Origin: Heterostelium multicystogenum
Lineage: Eukaryota; Evosea; Eumycetozoa; Acytosteliales; Acytosteliaceae
Reading direction: 5' to 3'
Length of the DNA: 42,980 nt
NCBI GenBank assembly: GCA_003667245.1
Contig: RCNN01000267.1
Span: forward strand, 1-42,980
The translations under genes and the position numbers were made by a program. The notes under the pieces were generated by a model that worked only from the letters and a program-made list of their open reading frames with translations, ran no database searches and was not told where the DNA came from. Positions 22,580-35,451 of the stretch are shown piece after piece (positions within the stretch are counted from its first letter, which is position 1; every line of letters starts with the position of its first letter).

Positions 22580-23170
22580 CCAACCATGCCCATATTCCAG
22601 TTTCCACGACATTCACTACGGAAACTATAACTCGGCTCCAGTCTCAATTTCCAACAAATCTTGTTTTTAGATTAGACGGAAGAAAAAAACAAAGAGAAAG
22701 AGAAAAAAATATTATTACTATTAAAAATTTATAATAATAATCAAATATCTCTTGAAGAACTATGTAAAAATCATTAAATAATAACCATCAATTAATAAAA
22801 TTAAATCATCGCTTCTATTTTAAATCATCATTTTTCTCATATTATTTGTTTCCAAACCGAAATCAATTGATCCAATTAATGCAATTAAAGTGCATACTTC
22901 TGATCTTTTAAAAATTTCAGGTTCAAATTTTCATTTGTGTTGTTGAAGATTCCCCAAACAGATTCAAATTAATTTGGTGCAGGAACATCTAGAACAACAC
23001 TATATATATAGTAGTTAGCTAACTAAACGACAGCGAAACATATACAATAGCTAGTGTTCAATCATATTGTAGGTTCTTGTTAACACACAAGTCAATTCTA
23101 ATTGAATTTTCATAAATACATTTAAATAAGATACAGTAGAAATTTCAATAGTATTATCATCATCATTGAA
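22580..23170. other. Intergenic (ankyrin 3' flank / DDX23 promoter)
   Basis: AT-rich with no supportable gene. Two short plus-strand ORFs near 22410-22734 are frame shadows or 3' flank. Confidence 0.6.
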
Positions 23171-23318
23171 ATGAATACAAAGCCAGAGGTAACTACTACT
23201 ACTACTACTTCGAATCAATATAACCAATAATATAATAATGAATAAGACAACTGAATTAATTGCCTTATTTAATAATCTAAATCATCAAAATAACAATAAC
23301 AACAGGAACAAGAACAAC

Positions 23319-23355
<37 letters not shown>

Positions 23356-25908
23356 TCTATAATAATAGTATCAATATAAATGAATTGATATCATTGTTTA
23401 ATAGAAAGAATAAAATAACTAACAATAATAATATTAATGTTGATTATTCTGATCAATTAAAATTTATGTTACTACAGCCTGTTTCGATTGAGGCATTGAA
23501 GAAATTACAAAATGATTCGAATGGTGCTGCTCCAGAAGCTAAGCCGGTGTTTACTTCACTCGCTGCAAAGAGAGAGGCTGCCTTAAAGAGAAGACAGGAG
23601 GAAGCTGAGCAAAAGTCACAGGAGAAACAAAAGCAAGCTCTACAGAGACTGAATAACTTATTTTCAAATGATACCGATATGGATGATGCAAACGATGTCG
23701 TATCACAAGTTCAGGAAAAGTTTAGCAATGTTAATCCTCTCGATTATTTCGCTATCAATCCAAACTCAAATGGTGCTACAAATGGAAATTGGAGGTGGCA
23801 ATTCAACATCATCCAAGAATGACAGAGATAAAGATAGAGACAGAAGAGATGATAGAGACAGAGATAGGGACAGACGCGACAGAAGAGACGATAGGGACAG
23901 GGACAGAAGGGACGACAGAGACAGGGACAGAAGAGATGATAGGGACAGGGACAGACGAGACGATAGATATGGCAGGGATAGAAGAGACGACAGAGATAGG
24001 GACAGGGACAGGGACAGAAGGGACGACAGAGATAGAGATAGGGATGGTAGACGTGATGACAGATCTAGAGACAATAGAAGAGACGACAGAGACAGGGACA
24101 GAAGAGATGAATTATGATAGAGACAATAGACGCGATGATAGATATGGTCGAGACAGTAGAAGAGATGATCGTGATGGAAGAAGAGATGATCGCGATGATC
24201 GCTCTAGATTTAGCAGGACAGACGAGAGAGAGGATGTAGTCGGTGAAAAGAGAACAAGAGAGGAAGAAAGAGAGTTGATTGACATCAAGAAGGAATATAT
24301 TGGTGAAAAGAAGGATCGAAAGAAGAAGCCAAAGAAAAGTGAAAGAACCAGATTTGTATTCGAGTGGGACACCTCTGAAGATACTTCGAGTGATTATAAT
24401 ACACTATATGCAAAGCGACAGGAAGTAAAGCCACAGTTTGGAAGAGGATTGATGGCTGGTTTCGATGACCAGGAAAACAAGAGCAAAGCAGACTATGAGA
24501 AGGAATTGCCACCGACACATTGGTCAAAGAAGGACTTAAAATTGATGACCGAAAGAGATTGGCGTATTTTTTAGAGAGGACTTCAATATTTCCACCAAAG
24601 GAAGTGGAATCCCTAATCCAATGAGAAGTTGGCGTGAAAGTATTTTGCCTCGTGAAATCTTGGAAGCCATTGCCAAAATGGGTTATGAAAAGCCATCACC
24701 CATCCAAATGCAAGCCATCCCAATCGCTTTGTGCGGAAGAGACGTTCTTGGTATTGCTGAAACTGGTAGTGGTAAGACTGCTGCGTTTGTCATCCCAATG
24801 CTTGTCTATATCTCGAAGCAACCGAGACTCACAAAGGAAACAGAGGCAGACGGTCCTTATGCCTTGGTGATGGCTCCAACAAGAGAGTTGGCACTTCAAA
24901 TTGAGAAAGAAGCCAGAAATTTTGCTAATCATTTTGGATTTAGATGTGTAGCATTGGTAGGAGGTCAGCCTATTGAAGATCAGATCTTCCAACTATCCAA
25001 GGGTTGCGAAATTGTTATTGCCACACCTGGTCGTCTTAACGATTGTTTGGAGAAGCGTTATCTCGTACTGAATCAGTGGCAATTATGTTGTGCTTGATGA
25101 AGCAGATCTTATGATTGATATGGGTTTTGAGCCACAGGTTGTGTCTGTTCTTGATGCAATGCCCTCCAGTTTCCTTAAATCCGAGAATGATGAAGAGGCA
25201 GAGAAGCAAGAAACAGACTCGAATCGTATTTATAGAACTACTATCCTTTACTCTGCTACAATGCCACCAAAAGTAGAAAGACTCTCGAGAAAGTATTTGA
25301 GACGTGCTGTCCATGTAATTATTGGAGAGGCAGGTAAAGCAGTCGACAGAATCAAGCAAAATGTTATATTTGTCAAATCGGATCACGACAAGCGTGTTCA
25401 GCTTATCGACTTGTTATCGAATGGACCACCTCCACCTATTATTATTTTCGTAAACAAAAAGAAACATTGTGAGATCATTGCAGACATTGTGAGTGAATGT
25501 GGCATGACATCTACATCCCTACACAGCTCACGTTCACAAGATCAGCGTGAGATGGCACTCGATGGTTTCAAACGACGTCGTTATAATGTCTTGATTGCTA
25601 CCGATGTGGCCAGTCGTGGTATTCACGTTGAGGGTGTCACCCATGTAATCAACTATGACATGCCCAACAACATCGAAGACTACACTCATCGTATCGGTCG
25701 TACTGGTCGTGCTGGTATGGAGGGTACTGCCTCATCTTTCCTCACCGACAAGGATACTGAAATTATGTATGACCTTAAGAATATGCTTACCACCACCCAC
25801 AACACTGTTCCCGCCGAATTAATGAAACATCCAGCATCTCAAATCAAACCTGGAACAGTTCCAGACAGACAAAAGCGTTCTGAAACCATTATCTATACAA
25901 ATAAATAA
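23171..25908 (+). CDS. ddx23: DEAD-box RNA helicase DDX23/Prp28 (U5 snRNP)
   Basis: Spliceosomal helicase that exchanges U1 for U6 at the 5' splice site. An Asn-rich N-terminus precedes [20 protein letters not shown], then an Arg-Asp repeat domain (about 23818-24190). The DDX23-specific block [20 protein letters not shown] and [19 protein letters not shown] follow. Helicase motifs are all present: Q motif [43 protein letters not shown]. Motif V reads [11 protein letters not shown], with His where Asp is usual. The end matches the family ([17 protein letters not shown]). Single-base breaks lie near 23795, about 24112, T6 24567-24572 and GG near 25078. The start is uncertain: ATG 23171 followed by an 18-base exon and a GT-AG intron (23189-23246), or ATG 23238. 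The first-AUG rule favours 23171. Confidence 0.93.
23818..24190 (+). repeat. Arg-Asp coding minisatellite in ddx23
   Basis: Imperfect tandem repeat built on AGAGACAGGGACAGAAGAGA-like units. It codes for DRDRRDD-type Arg/Asp runs in one frame and Glu/Thr or Ser/Leu-rich shadows in others. It corresponds to the charged RS/RD-like N-terminal domain of DDX23 orthologs, which is phosphorylated in animals. Copy number probably varies, and at least one frame break (about 24112) lies at its end. Confidence 0.8.
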
Positions 25909-25971
25909 TGTTTTGTTTTTTAATTGTGTAGTGTAACAATTTATTATGGAAACACTCCCAAGATCGAGTCA

Positions 25972-26682
25972 TCATTTTGATACATTGTTCATACCAAACT
26001 CAGTCATTCTGGTGATTGACAAAGTAAGAGTACCAACAACTTCATCGTTATGCTTGTTGTCTACAATTGGGAAATCAACATTGTCCTTACCCTCATAGTC
26101 CAAGAATTTAACAAGTACTCTTCCAATGTAATCATCTCTAATGGCATCATGATCCCAGACCTATTGAAGAATAAATTAATATTAATATTTCGATCCAAGT
26201 AATGCCCATATAAATTGATATCAATGGTTTTTTTTCATACCTCAAAGATAAGTTCTTTAAGAGCTTCATCACGACAGTTCAATAAGACAGTCTTGGTTGA
26301 TCCATCATGTGGCCAAATTGGGTTCAATGTCTTGTGGCAAACAGGGGTAGTAAACAAAGTCTTGCTGTCAAGCAATGAGGAAGATTTGGCTTTCTTTACA
26401 ATGACAAAAGGGTCAGCTGATCCATTTCCTATGAATTACAATTGGTTAGACACTCCAGATTTCAAATTCAACAGCTCTATAAATTCTCTTACCATCATAG
26501 GCTTTGTTAAGTTTTGCCTTGAAAACACAGATTTCATACTCTCTGAAAGTATAGTAGAATGAGGCATCCTTTCCTCCCTTTTTTCCAAAAGACTTGAGCC
26601 AAGCAGCTACATCTCCACTCTTTCCACCCAAGTTACCTTGTTTAACCTGGTCCCTAACCATACTACTGTAAATATCAGACAT
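25972..26682 (-). CDS. Single C2-domain protein
   Basis: Predicted 188-residue protein, read without any frame break. Exons (minus) are 26682-26493, 26428-26241 and 26160-25972; introns are 26429-26492 and 26161-26240, both GT-AG. The first ~50 residues (MSDIYSSMVRDQVKQGNLGG...) are not recognised. A C2 domain follows: YEICVFKAKLNKAYDGNGSA, DPFVIVKKAKS, TPVCHKTLNPIWPHD, LIFEVWDHDAIRDDYIGRV. The Asp residues of the calcium loops (D-x-x-x-S-A-D-P-F and VWDHDAIRDD) are conserved, so calcium-dependent phospholipid binding is likely. No other catalytic domain is present. Convergent with ddx23, stop codons 63 bases apart. Confidence 0.88.
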
Positions 26683-27687
26683 TTTTTACTTTTATCTAGT
26701 TAGATATATAATTTACTAAAAAAAAGATGTTTCGAATTTGTGGTTATCGATGATCACACTCATCATATTTATATATGTGGTGCCTGTTATTTTGTTTTTC
26801 GATGAAAAGTTTGGTGATGATCACAGATGATCATCCTTTTTTCGCACTCTAGTGGTACAAAATATCGATATTTACTTTTACATTGTTTATAAACAATACT
26901 CTTTAAGATCCCAGAAATTACTCTACCTTTGTAGAGTTATTTTCTAAACTATTTCTGGTTTCTGTGCTTTTGATAAAAGTAATAATAATAATTATTTAAA
27001 CTAAAAGAAATAAGGAGTGCACAACTAACTTTTTATAAATTCATTAATGTGTGATGAGTAATAGTGAGAGAAGCTATCAATTATTTTTGATCAATCTTGG
27101 AGAATCAATTCATTTCCTGTTTAATATTTAAACAAGTAAGAACTATTAATTTAAAGTTGGCTTTTGAATGTGAGATTGATAAAGACGAAAGTTGTAACTA
27201 CATATATATATATATTGTTGCAGCACAGATATTCCATGATGTGGTTTAATCAATTGTCCATTTTTGTAACACAACCTATACCTGAATCAGATGTCCATCA
27301 AAACACCAATGAAAATATAATCCTAAAATTAATTTTTTTTTTCATCACGATAGTGATCGTGTGATGTATTCTAATTTTGCTTTATTAACTATTGAATAAG
27401 TTAACTTTGGCATGAAAATATCACCTTTAGTCTAAGCATGAAAACTCATTGGTACTGATCTGCACTGAAGTGTGTGAAGAACCAATCAAATTTCTTTGTC
27501 TTTACTCCGAGTCGCAACCACCACCGTAAAATTATCAATAGTTGTCGACCCCTGCATCTCAATGTATTAAATTAATATCGATATTATTTATTTATAATCC
27601 ATCATCTATTGCAATCTAAATAAATTTCCCTTGAAAATATATTGACACCCCTATTCATTGACCTTGAAATCAGATAGATGCAAGAGC
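26683..27687. other. Divergent intergenic region (C2 / DCAF4)
   Basis: AT-rich, about 1 kb between two divergent genes. It contains the GATGATCA repeats listed separately and a (TA)n run near 27200-27215. No gene was seen; a plus ORF at 27164-27364 lacks coding character. Confidence 0.6.
26749..26833. promoter_or_regulatory. Three GATGATCA repeats upstream of the C2 gene
   Basis: GATGATCAC at 26749-26757 and 26816-26824, and GATGATCA at 26826-26833, lie 67-151 bases upstream of the C2-protein start codon. Each contains the palindrome TGATCA. Repetition in a short promoter suggests a transcription factor binding site; the factor is unknown. Confidence 0.35.
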
Positions 27688-29401
27688 ATGAAATCAAAGA
27701 AGAGAAAGCTTATCAATACTGGTATGAACAGCTACAACAACAATAACAATAACAACAACAACAACAATACAAATAACTATACTAGCAATAATAGTAGATC
27801 AACAACAGCAGCAACAACAACAACAACAAATAGTAGTAGTAATAGTAACAGTAACAGTAGTAAGACTTCAGTTAAGGATCTACCAGGCTATTATTATGAT
27901 ATTGAGAAGAATCGATATTTCAAGATCACCAAAGATAATAAGCATATAGCAGATAATATAATCAATGGCAACTCTTTGATCAAACAAGAGAGTATCACTC
28001 TGAAAAAGAAAGAGCAAATCTCAAATACATATATAAATACAAAGCTGAACTCGATCAGTCATGTATTGTTTACGAATGAAATCAATCAATATATGGCATC
28101 ACAGCGTAGAAATAGATCAGTCTTGTGTAGTAATAGGAGTATTCTTGATAATATATCGAATATGCTCACCAGACAATCATTGTCATACCAACAACCACAA
28201 TCGTTTAACATTCGTGGCTGTACGAATATCGAGCCATTCATTGTACGAGGAGATGATATCAATCAGAACCTATCAACAGCAGGTTTGCTATGTTCATTCA
28301 GTGGCGGAATGGTCGGACTCTATTCATTGGGAATGTCGAACAACAAGCTTTCAGTGCAACCGAATATGGTTTCATTCAACAACACAAGCGAAGTGTCATC
28401 TATAAGAACATCAAAGAATGCACCTTCTATTTCACTGTAAGCTGAGTACAATCGATCGAAAGTGATGAAATGAGACCATCTCTGACAACTCATTCTAAAT
28501 ACAACACAAAATTAGGATATCATGCTTGGGCAATGGAAATGAAAGTGGTAGCGCAAAGCTTTACCGAAATCTAGAGATGATCAAAACAAAGAAGACAAGA
28601 GATGACAGTGTATGGGTGAGTGAATGGCATCCATCTGGAGCTACCATATCGATGGGTGGCTCCGGCATCTATCTTTGGGATTTGCACAGTGACTCACTGC
28701 ACCGACAGGTCATATCCAAAAGCGACATCTTCGCACAAGCATTTAATACAAGCGGTACTCTGCTATTCAACGGCTCAAGAGACGGACAGATTCGATCATT
28801 TGACTTGAGAATGGAGAGTGTAAAATCCACTATAAACCCAACGGCATCCACTGTTACCGATAACATCTGGCTCGATCCTATGCAAGATATAGAATATAAA
28901 AAAGTTATGATTTCAAAAAAGAAGAAAAGTCAGTTCGGAGGCTCTGCTCCTGTTTGCTCACTGAAAGTAATGGATGATGACAACTATCTGTTGGTCTCGA
29001 CAATGAATGAGATATCTCTGTGGGACCTGAGAGTGGAAAAGCGAGTTATCGAATATCAAAATCATTGCAATAGTCACACCATGCTCAGGTCAGTAGTCTC
29101 CAGTTGTAAGAAGTATATATGTTCGCCTGGTGAAGATAAGTTCGTCAGGCTGTGGAATGCAAACAACGGAAGTCTGCTCAAAACATTTGGACCATTCAAC
29201 TCTGTTGTTAAATCAGTGCAATTTTTTGATAACGATTGGTTGGACTATGATTATATCCAAAATTCAATATTCCACAACAACCAACAACAACATCAAGCAG
29301 AAACTGAAGTCAACCAATTCCAACAACCAAAACCTAAATGCATCGATAAATATTTGGCGATATCAACAAATGATAGTTTATTATTTTACCAATACTATTA
29401 A
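27688..29401 (+). CDS. DCAF4-like WD40 protein (CUL4-DDB1 substrate receptor family)
   Basis: About 544 residues with no frame break. The N-terminus is basic then Asn/Thr/Ser-rich. The DCAF4/WDR21 hallmark LPGYYYDIEKNRYFKITKDN follows, and later WD40 blades: GGSGIYLWDLHSDSLHRQV, TLLFNGSRDGQIRSFDLRME, APVCSLKVMDDDNYLLVSTM, EISLWDLRVEKRVIEYQNH, GEDKFVRLWNANNGSLLKTF. WDLR/FDLR motifs, the usual DDB1-contact WDXR type, occur twice. One intron, 28437-28515. The start ATG at 27688 is the first in-frame ATG. By family it is predicted to be a substrate adaptor of CUL4-DDB1 ubiquitin ligase; the substrate is unknown. Confidence 0.82.
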
Positions 29402-30424
29402 TTAATTAAACTATAGTTTAATTAATAAATATGTATTATTCCACTAAAACATTCAAATTTCTTGATTTAAATCCAACCATTAAATCCAACCATTTGATGG
29501 TTGTTCCAAATTCAATTCTAAAAGACCTCTGGAATGATCTCATTAAATTTTATTCATCATTAAATTAACTGTTGGCTACACAAAGAATTATTAAGATATT
29601 ATCATCAACAAAGACTTTTGGGAGAAAACTAAAAGTACAAATTTTGTGTTAAGAATGATGACCTTCGTCTTGAATTCCAAAGAATCAAACATATGTTTAG
29701 GATTTATTTTGGGATTGATAAATATCGATATTGACAAAGATTCATTTTATTTTCGGTAGTGTCACATTGAAATTGGTTCCCATTTTGGAATCCCATTTTT
29801 GAACATTGGAATTCTATGGCATCACCTTACATAAAAATAACTTTCAAGCCCATTGTTCATCAATTTAAATTGGAACATTAACTTAAATTTTAAAATATAA
29901 GAAATTGTTTAATTTTGAAGTTCATTCATCATTTTACAAACCATATAAAAACAATCAATACTCACTCACACAATCATTAATCCTTTATTTCCAGGAGTGC
30001 TGTTTTGTTGATCATTTACAATCAACGTGGTTACATTCCCAATTATTCAAAAATATTCTTGATTTTAAAAGAACCTCTAATACTAAAAATGAAAAATGAA
30101 AAAGTCGTTGCCATTTACTACTGTAGGCGTGGTTGCATAAAACGCAACCTTTTTTAAAATATTTCAATTTTAATTAATTGCAAAAAGCACTTAACTTACA
30201 AACCAGCATTAATAATAGCAGAACTTTAAAAAAAAAACAAAATAAAACAATAGCAACAACATTACAATATTTAAATTATTCTGTTTTATTATATTATATT
30301 GTAAAATCATACACTACTCCCACTATTAATACAGTAATAATATAACAATATTATAATATTAAATAGTTTGTTTTAATTTTTTTTTTAAGTGTATTTTTGT
30401 GTTTTATTTTTTGTAATTTGTAAA

Positions 30425-30459
<35 letters not shown>

Positions 30460-30516
30460 AAGTATAATATAGTTTGCATATTATTACTATTATTATTGTA
30501 TTTTGTTTTTTATAAA
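29402..30516. other. Intergenic (DCAF4 3' flank / LRR promoter)
   Basis: About 1.1 kb without a supported gene. It holds a direct repeat ATCCAACCAT (29471-29480, 29485-29494 region) and an overlapping hairpin CAACCAT-TTG-ATGGTTG (29487-29503), the hairpins at 30007-30055 listed separately, and ATT repeats near 30428-30460 before the LRR start. Confidence 0.55.
30007..30055 (+). other. Start of a hairpin pair; second hairpin (30131-30149) ends in T6
   Basis: GTTGAT-8-ATCAAC (30007-30026) is followed about 105 bases later by GGTTGC-ATAAAAC-GCAACC (30131-30149) and a run of six T (30150-30155). A terminal hairpin plus T run is the shape of a Pol III transcript end. No tRNA, box C/D or DUSE signal was found, so an RNA gene here is only a possibility. 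Confidence 0.2.
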
Positions 30517-33500
30517 ATGGGTATTGAAGATATTGAAGATGCTATGTTTAATGAAACAAACCAAACACCACTACCACTGGATCAGCAAAACACCACTACC
30601 ACAGCAACAACTGAATGGTCCTGTGGTTGGTGATGAAATACCTTATTATATGCCGCTGTCGAATGAGCAACGTGAGCAACAACAGCAGATTCTGTTGAAT
30701 CAATATCAACAGCAGTTGGTCGAGCAATATGGAAGACCATTCCAACCTGGTCAATCTCCATCACATCACCCACCACCAGCTGTAATTCCACACCAACAAC
30801 CAATTGTGCAACAGATTTATTATCCACAACTTTCAGGCTCACCACATGGCACTATGATGGTTCCACCACCACCAATGAATCCAATGCAGCCACCACACCC
30901 TGGCTCATTCGTACAAACACATGCTTTTATCCAACCACCCCCAACCTATGACATCAAGTCACCATACAAGAACGTAAACATTGTCTTCCAAGCACCACCA
31001 CCTCCAATTGCTTTTGTCAATGGACCATATGTTGTACCCATTGAAAACGAACTTTGGCCAATCTACTCACCAGACTTGTATGTATCAAATTACAAACAAC
31101 CATAAACTCGATACTAATTTATATTTAGATTCCCAATTGATAAACTACCATCCTATGGACTCGGTGTTCCATTGGCAGATGATTGTGCTTATGTTAAAGA
31201 CAAGGGTAGCTTTTTAAAGAATATTTTTGTAAATCAAAATCAACACAATGCAGTGGATGATGTACTTTTAGAATCAGTTTCAGAGTGTAAACAATTAGAA
31301 TACTTGAATTTAAGCAATTGCACCAATTTCACATTGAACCAATTCAACAGAACAATAGGAAGATTGAGAAATCTACGCGGATTAAATCTCACCAACTGCT
31401 CTCACCTCAACGACGACGCAATCAAAAATGTTGCAAAGAATTGTCCAAATCTTGAAGAGTTGCATTTGAACAATTGCTATTTGCTGACAGACAATTCGAT
31501 AACATTTGTTGTTAAGCGTTTGCAAGAATTTGAAAATACTTTCAATGAGTCGTTGCGAGAGAGTCACAGATAATGCACTTATCGAGATTTCCAAGAACCT
31601 CAAATCATTGGAATCTATCTGTATCAATAGAATGAAATATGTAACCGATAAAGGTTTAGTAGAATTGAAAAATCTTAACCTCAAGTCATTCTATGCCTAC
31701 GAGACATTGCTAACCGATCAAAGCATATCAGAGGTTGCACTTAAGTGGCGCCAACTCGAAGTTTTGAATGTTGCCAAATGTATCAATATTACCAATCAAT
31801 CATTGTCAACAGTTGCATTGCATTGTTCACAGTTGCAAAAGCTTTTTGTCAATGGATGTCCTAAGGTTTCGTCCGAAGCTATCATTTTGATTGCACAAAA
31901 ATGCCCATTGATCCGTGTATTGAGAATTGATAACTGTCCCAATATCACCGATGAAGCAATTCTAGCACTCGAACTATTGAAATCCTTACACACTCTAAAT
32001 CTAAGCAATCTCTGCAAATTCAACGAACAATCCATAATCAAGATTCTACCAGGTCTTCCAAATCTCGAGCAATTGTTCCTCTACCAATGTCCACGTATTT
32101 CAGATGCAACTATCATTCAAATTAGTCAACATTGTCCAAATCTAAAGATCCTTCGTATAGATCAATCGATATTCCCAGGTGATGCTGGTGTTTCTAGTCT
32201 TGTTGCTTGCAAATCCCTCAAAGGTCTAAATTTATCCCACCTTGAGAATATTAATGACAGTACCATCAAACTCCTTTCAACAGAGTTGACTGGTCTCCAA
32301 AAGCTTTATCTCACTGGTTGCAAAAATTTGACCGATGACTCACTTTTAGCTATTAGCAATATCCGCACTCTTGAAATTCTTCGTATCAATGATAGTTTCC
32401 AGTTTAGTGAGGATGCTCTTCTCAGTCTTTCTAAACTCCAAAACTTGAGTGTTTTGAATATGTCTGGATGTGTTAATACTACTGACAAAGTTTTGGACCT
32501 TCTCATTTGTTATTGCCAACAATTGACTCAACTCTATCTCTCAAATCTGCCATGTATTACCGATCGTATCTTGCCACCAATGTTGGCATCCTTGTTGAAG
32601 CTTAGATTGCTTAGAATCGATGGATGCAGTAATATCACTGATAATGCTTTGATTGGTCTTCGTTTTCAATGGTTTGCGCTACCTTGAAGTCTTCAACTGC
32701 AGTGGAACCTTTATTGGTGATGAAGGTTTATATTCAATTGTATCACAATCTGCACTTCGCGAGTTGTATATGTGGAATTGTGATACCATCACTGACAATG
32801 GTCTCAAAAAAAATCGATTTATATCTACAGAATCTCGAGGTACTTCGTGTCGATAGATGTAAAAAGATTACCGACAAGGGAATTCGCTCGATCCTTCAAA
32901 AGGCTGTACAACTAAGAACCCTCAATATTTCACACACCAATCTCGGAGATGATACACTTACTACAGTTGCTGGTTACTGTAAACTACTCAAGAAATTAAT
33001 TTGTTCCAACTTGTCAAGAGTCAGTGACAGTGGTGTAAGTGCAATTGCTCTTCAGTGTCCATTGCTAAAGATGATCGATATTTCTCGTTGCTTTAAGATC
33101 AGTGATACTGCCGTTATCGAGCTCAGTATTCGCAGCAAATATTTAAAGAAGTTCAAACATCAATGGTAATTCAAAGATCACCAACACATCTATCATTAAG
33201 CTCTCTGTTGGATGCCCAAGATTGAAAGTTGTCAATCTCCAAGAATGCACAAAAGTCGGTGAAGTTGGTATTTTAGCACTTTCTACTTACTGCAAACATA
33301 TTACCTCTTTGAATGTGTCTCACTGTCCATTGGTAAACTGATCTTTCCATTGTTGGTATTGGACGTGAATGCCTAGGCCTTAAGAGCTTGAGTGCATCGC
33401 ACACTCTTCTTGCCGACTCAGGTGTCATTGAAATAGCTGTCAGATCGAATATTAACTTGGAATATTTAGATATCCAAAACACAAATGTCACTGACAATGC

Positions 33501-33639
33501 AATTTCAATGCTAGCCCAAATGTGTCCTTCACTCAGAGTTTTAAATATTCTTTCCACCAAGACAACTGCGAAATCAACTACTTGTATCCATCAAACTTGT
33601 AGACTTTTAAAAGAATTCAAAGTTCATGTTTCCAACTAA
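30517..33639 (+). CDS. Large leucine-rich repeat protein (AMN1/FBXL cysteine-type LRR)
   Basis: About 1025 residues. The N-terminus is MGIEDIEDAMFNET, then Gln/Pro/His-rich sequence to about residue 170. One 51-base intron, 31078-31128. From about residue 235 the protein is essentially all LRRs of the cysteine-containing type (for example LEYLNLSNCTNFTLNQF, LRGLNLTNCSHLNDDAIKNV, LEVLNVAKCINITNQSLSTV, LRIDNCPNITDEAILAL). At least 25 repeats run to the C-terminus (...LLKEFKVHVSN, TAA at 33637). No clear F-box or transmembrane segment. This repeat type occurs in F-box SCF adaptors and AMN1. Frame breaks fall near 30600, 31545, 32675, 32810, 33165 and 33330; LRR periodicity continues across each. 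Convergent with the PH gene (98 bases apart). Confidence 0.85.
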
Positions 33640-33737
33640 TATAATAAAAGTAAACAATTATTTTTTTTCTTAAATCAATTATACGAATAATATTATTAAT
33701 TATATTTTTTGTTTTTTTTTATTTTATACTAATAATA

Positions 33738-35451
33738 CTAATTCCCAGGACTTGAAATGATTCCTAGATGTTCTAAAGAATTTCGAATGTGTGAAAACAT
33801 AGCTGCAATCATTACAGCTGGTATTGGGACATTTCCATGTATTTGGAATGATTTAATCTTTGGTTCTGATTTATTACCCACAACAACTGCTGAAAGTGAA
33901 TTGCTAGAATATTTCCAATCTGCATACACAGTACTTTAAAAGACAACTATTAGTCAAAAAATGTAATTGATTTGATTTATAAATATTCTATACTTACTCA
34001 GGATGTGGTTTTTTAGTAACTGATAATTTGTTTGGTGTTGAATTAGTTGAAGAAATCGAAATGGATGTTATTACAGGTTGGAAATAAACAAAAGATTGGT
34101 TAATGTTATCCAGTCGAATCTAATTCTATAATCGGTCTTTGGGTGTGTCCAGATCCAAGATTTGTTGTTCCAAATGACAGTACCATAGTGTTTGTGTTGG
34201 AAGCATCCCCTCGGAGAATCTCCATTCATCAATTTCTCCACTGCTTCCGAGTTTGCTGTCGGAATGGTTGTCGTCTATGGAATCACAATATATAAGAGTA
34301 TTTCTTACAAAACTCCAACACATCTCTTCGCTGTTATTGTTGTTGATCGGATCGAATGGGTATACCTTTCCTGGCAAACCATCTACACTATTATTAAAAT
34401 TAATTGAGTGCCTTGAGGGCATCTTTGAGAATAGTTCTAAATGTTGTTCAAACAACTGCTTCTCCTCTAAAAACTTATCGACATGCTTCACTGAATGGTG
34501 GACTTTATGCATATATAGATTGTAGCTGTCAACTAAAATAACCATGTTTCGAATGTGCTTGGTAATATCGTCAAAGTCCTCTCTAAAAAATCTAGAGTCT
34601 TGATAGGTTGCTATTTCTAATGCGGTCTTCTTTATATAATCGATCCAGTTGTCCAATACCAACTCTTCGCATCTAATCATTGAAAGACGTGGACCATCTG
34701 AGCTGACAAACCAATCAACATAACTCTTTATTCCACCATAGCACAACTCAGAAAATTGTTCAACTTTCATCAAATATGGCTCCCATGTCCAATAGGCATT
34801 ATAATATTCTGTCATCTCTACTATCCATTTGGTTGATACATCTGGTTTAACTCTATCAGGCAATTTCACTAATTAAACAAGATATTAGTATTCATACAAT
34901 ATACTCTGTTGAATAACTTAACATACTTGGTCTGGGTAATAGATTCATAATTGTATTCAAACTCTGATCTACATTTCCAAGTGATGCAATGTTCATTGTA
35001 GTCAATGATTGAATGCGTGGACGTATCAATAAAAGAAATTGTTCGATCGATCTTTCATCTTTACCACGTATAATATAATTACGTCCACTCTTTGAAGCGA
35101 TTTGAAATGTAAGAGGTTGAGTTTTGAATAGTGATTTCGTTTCTTCCAACACACATTCACCCAAGTTAATATATCCTTGTGGTTCTTGTGCATCATCTGG
35201 TCGACCATCCATTTTACCAGGCTTATAATATGCTATATAGTTTCTGTGCAAAATGAAATATCTGTCTAAAAAACCTTTTCCATTTCCACCAGTTTTCTTC
35301 ATTAAAATCGAATAAGAAGTGTCATTTTTAATTCTACCAAATGTCAGCCATTTCTATAAAGTAATAAACTAAAGTCAAGATGTGAACTAACTCTAAAAAA
35401 TATGTACTCTAGACTTACAAGTATTTCTTTTTTTCTTTCTACTTTTACCAT
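33738..35451 (-). CDS. PH-domain protein
   Basis: About 510 residues, four exons (minus): 35451-35419, 35353-34927, 34868-33998 and 33933-33738, all joined by GT-AG introns of 58-65 bases. After MVKVERKKEILKW, a PH domain spans about residues 15-130 (FLDRYFILHRNYIAYYKPGK, PQGYINLGECVLEE, IASKSGRNYIIRGKDERSIE). PH domains usually bind phosphoinositides or proteins at membranes. The middle is mostly helical and unrecognised (WIVEMTEYYNAYWTWEPYLM...). The last exon reads DWKYSSNSLSAVVVGNKSEP and ends HLGIISSPGN. Two one-base breaks near 34105-34140 interrupt exon 3; frame returns afterwards. No GEF, GAP or kinase motif seen. Confidence 0.77.

Noticed and set aside
23766..24074. Ser/Leu-rich ORF opposite the Arg-Asp repeat
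   Set aside because: Antisense shadow of the ddx23 repeat.
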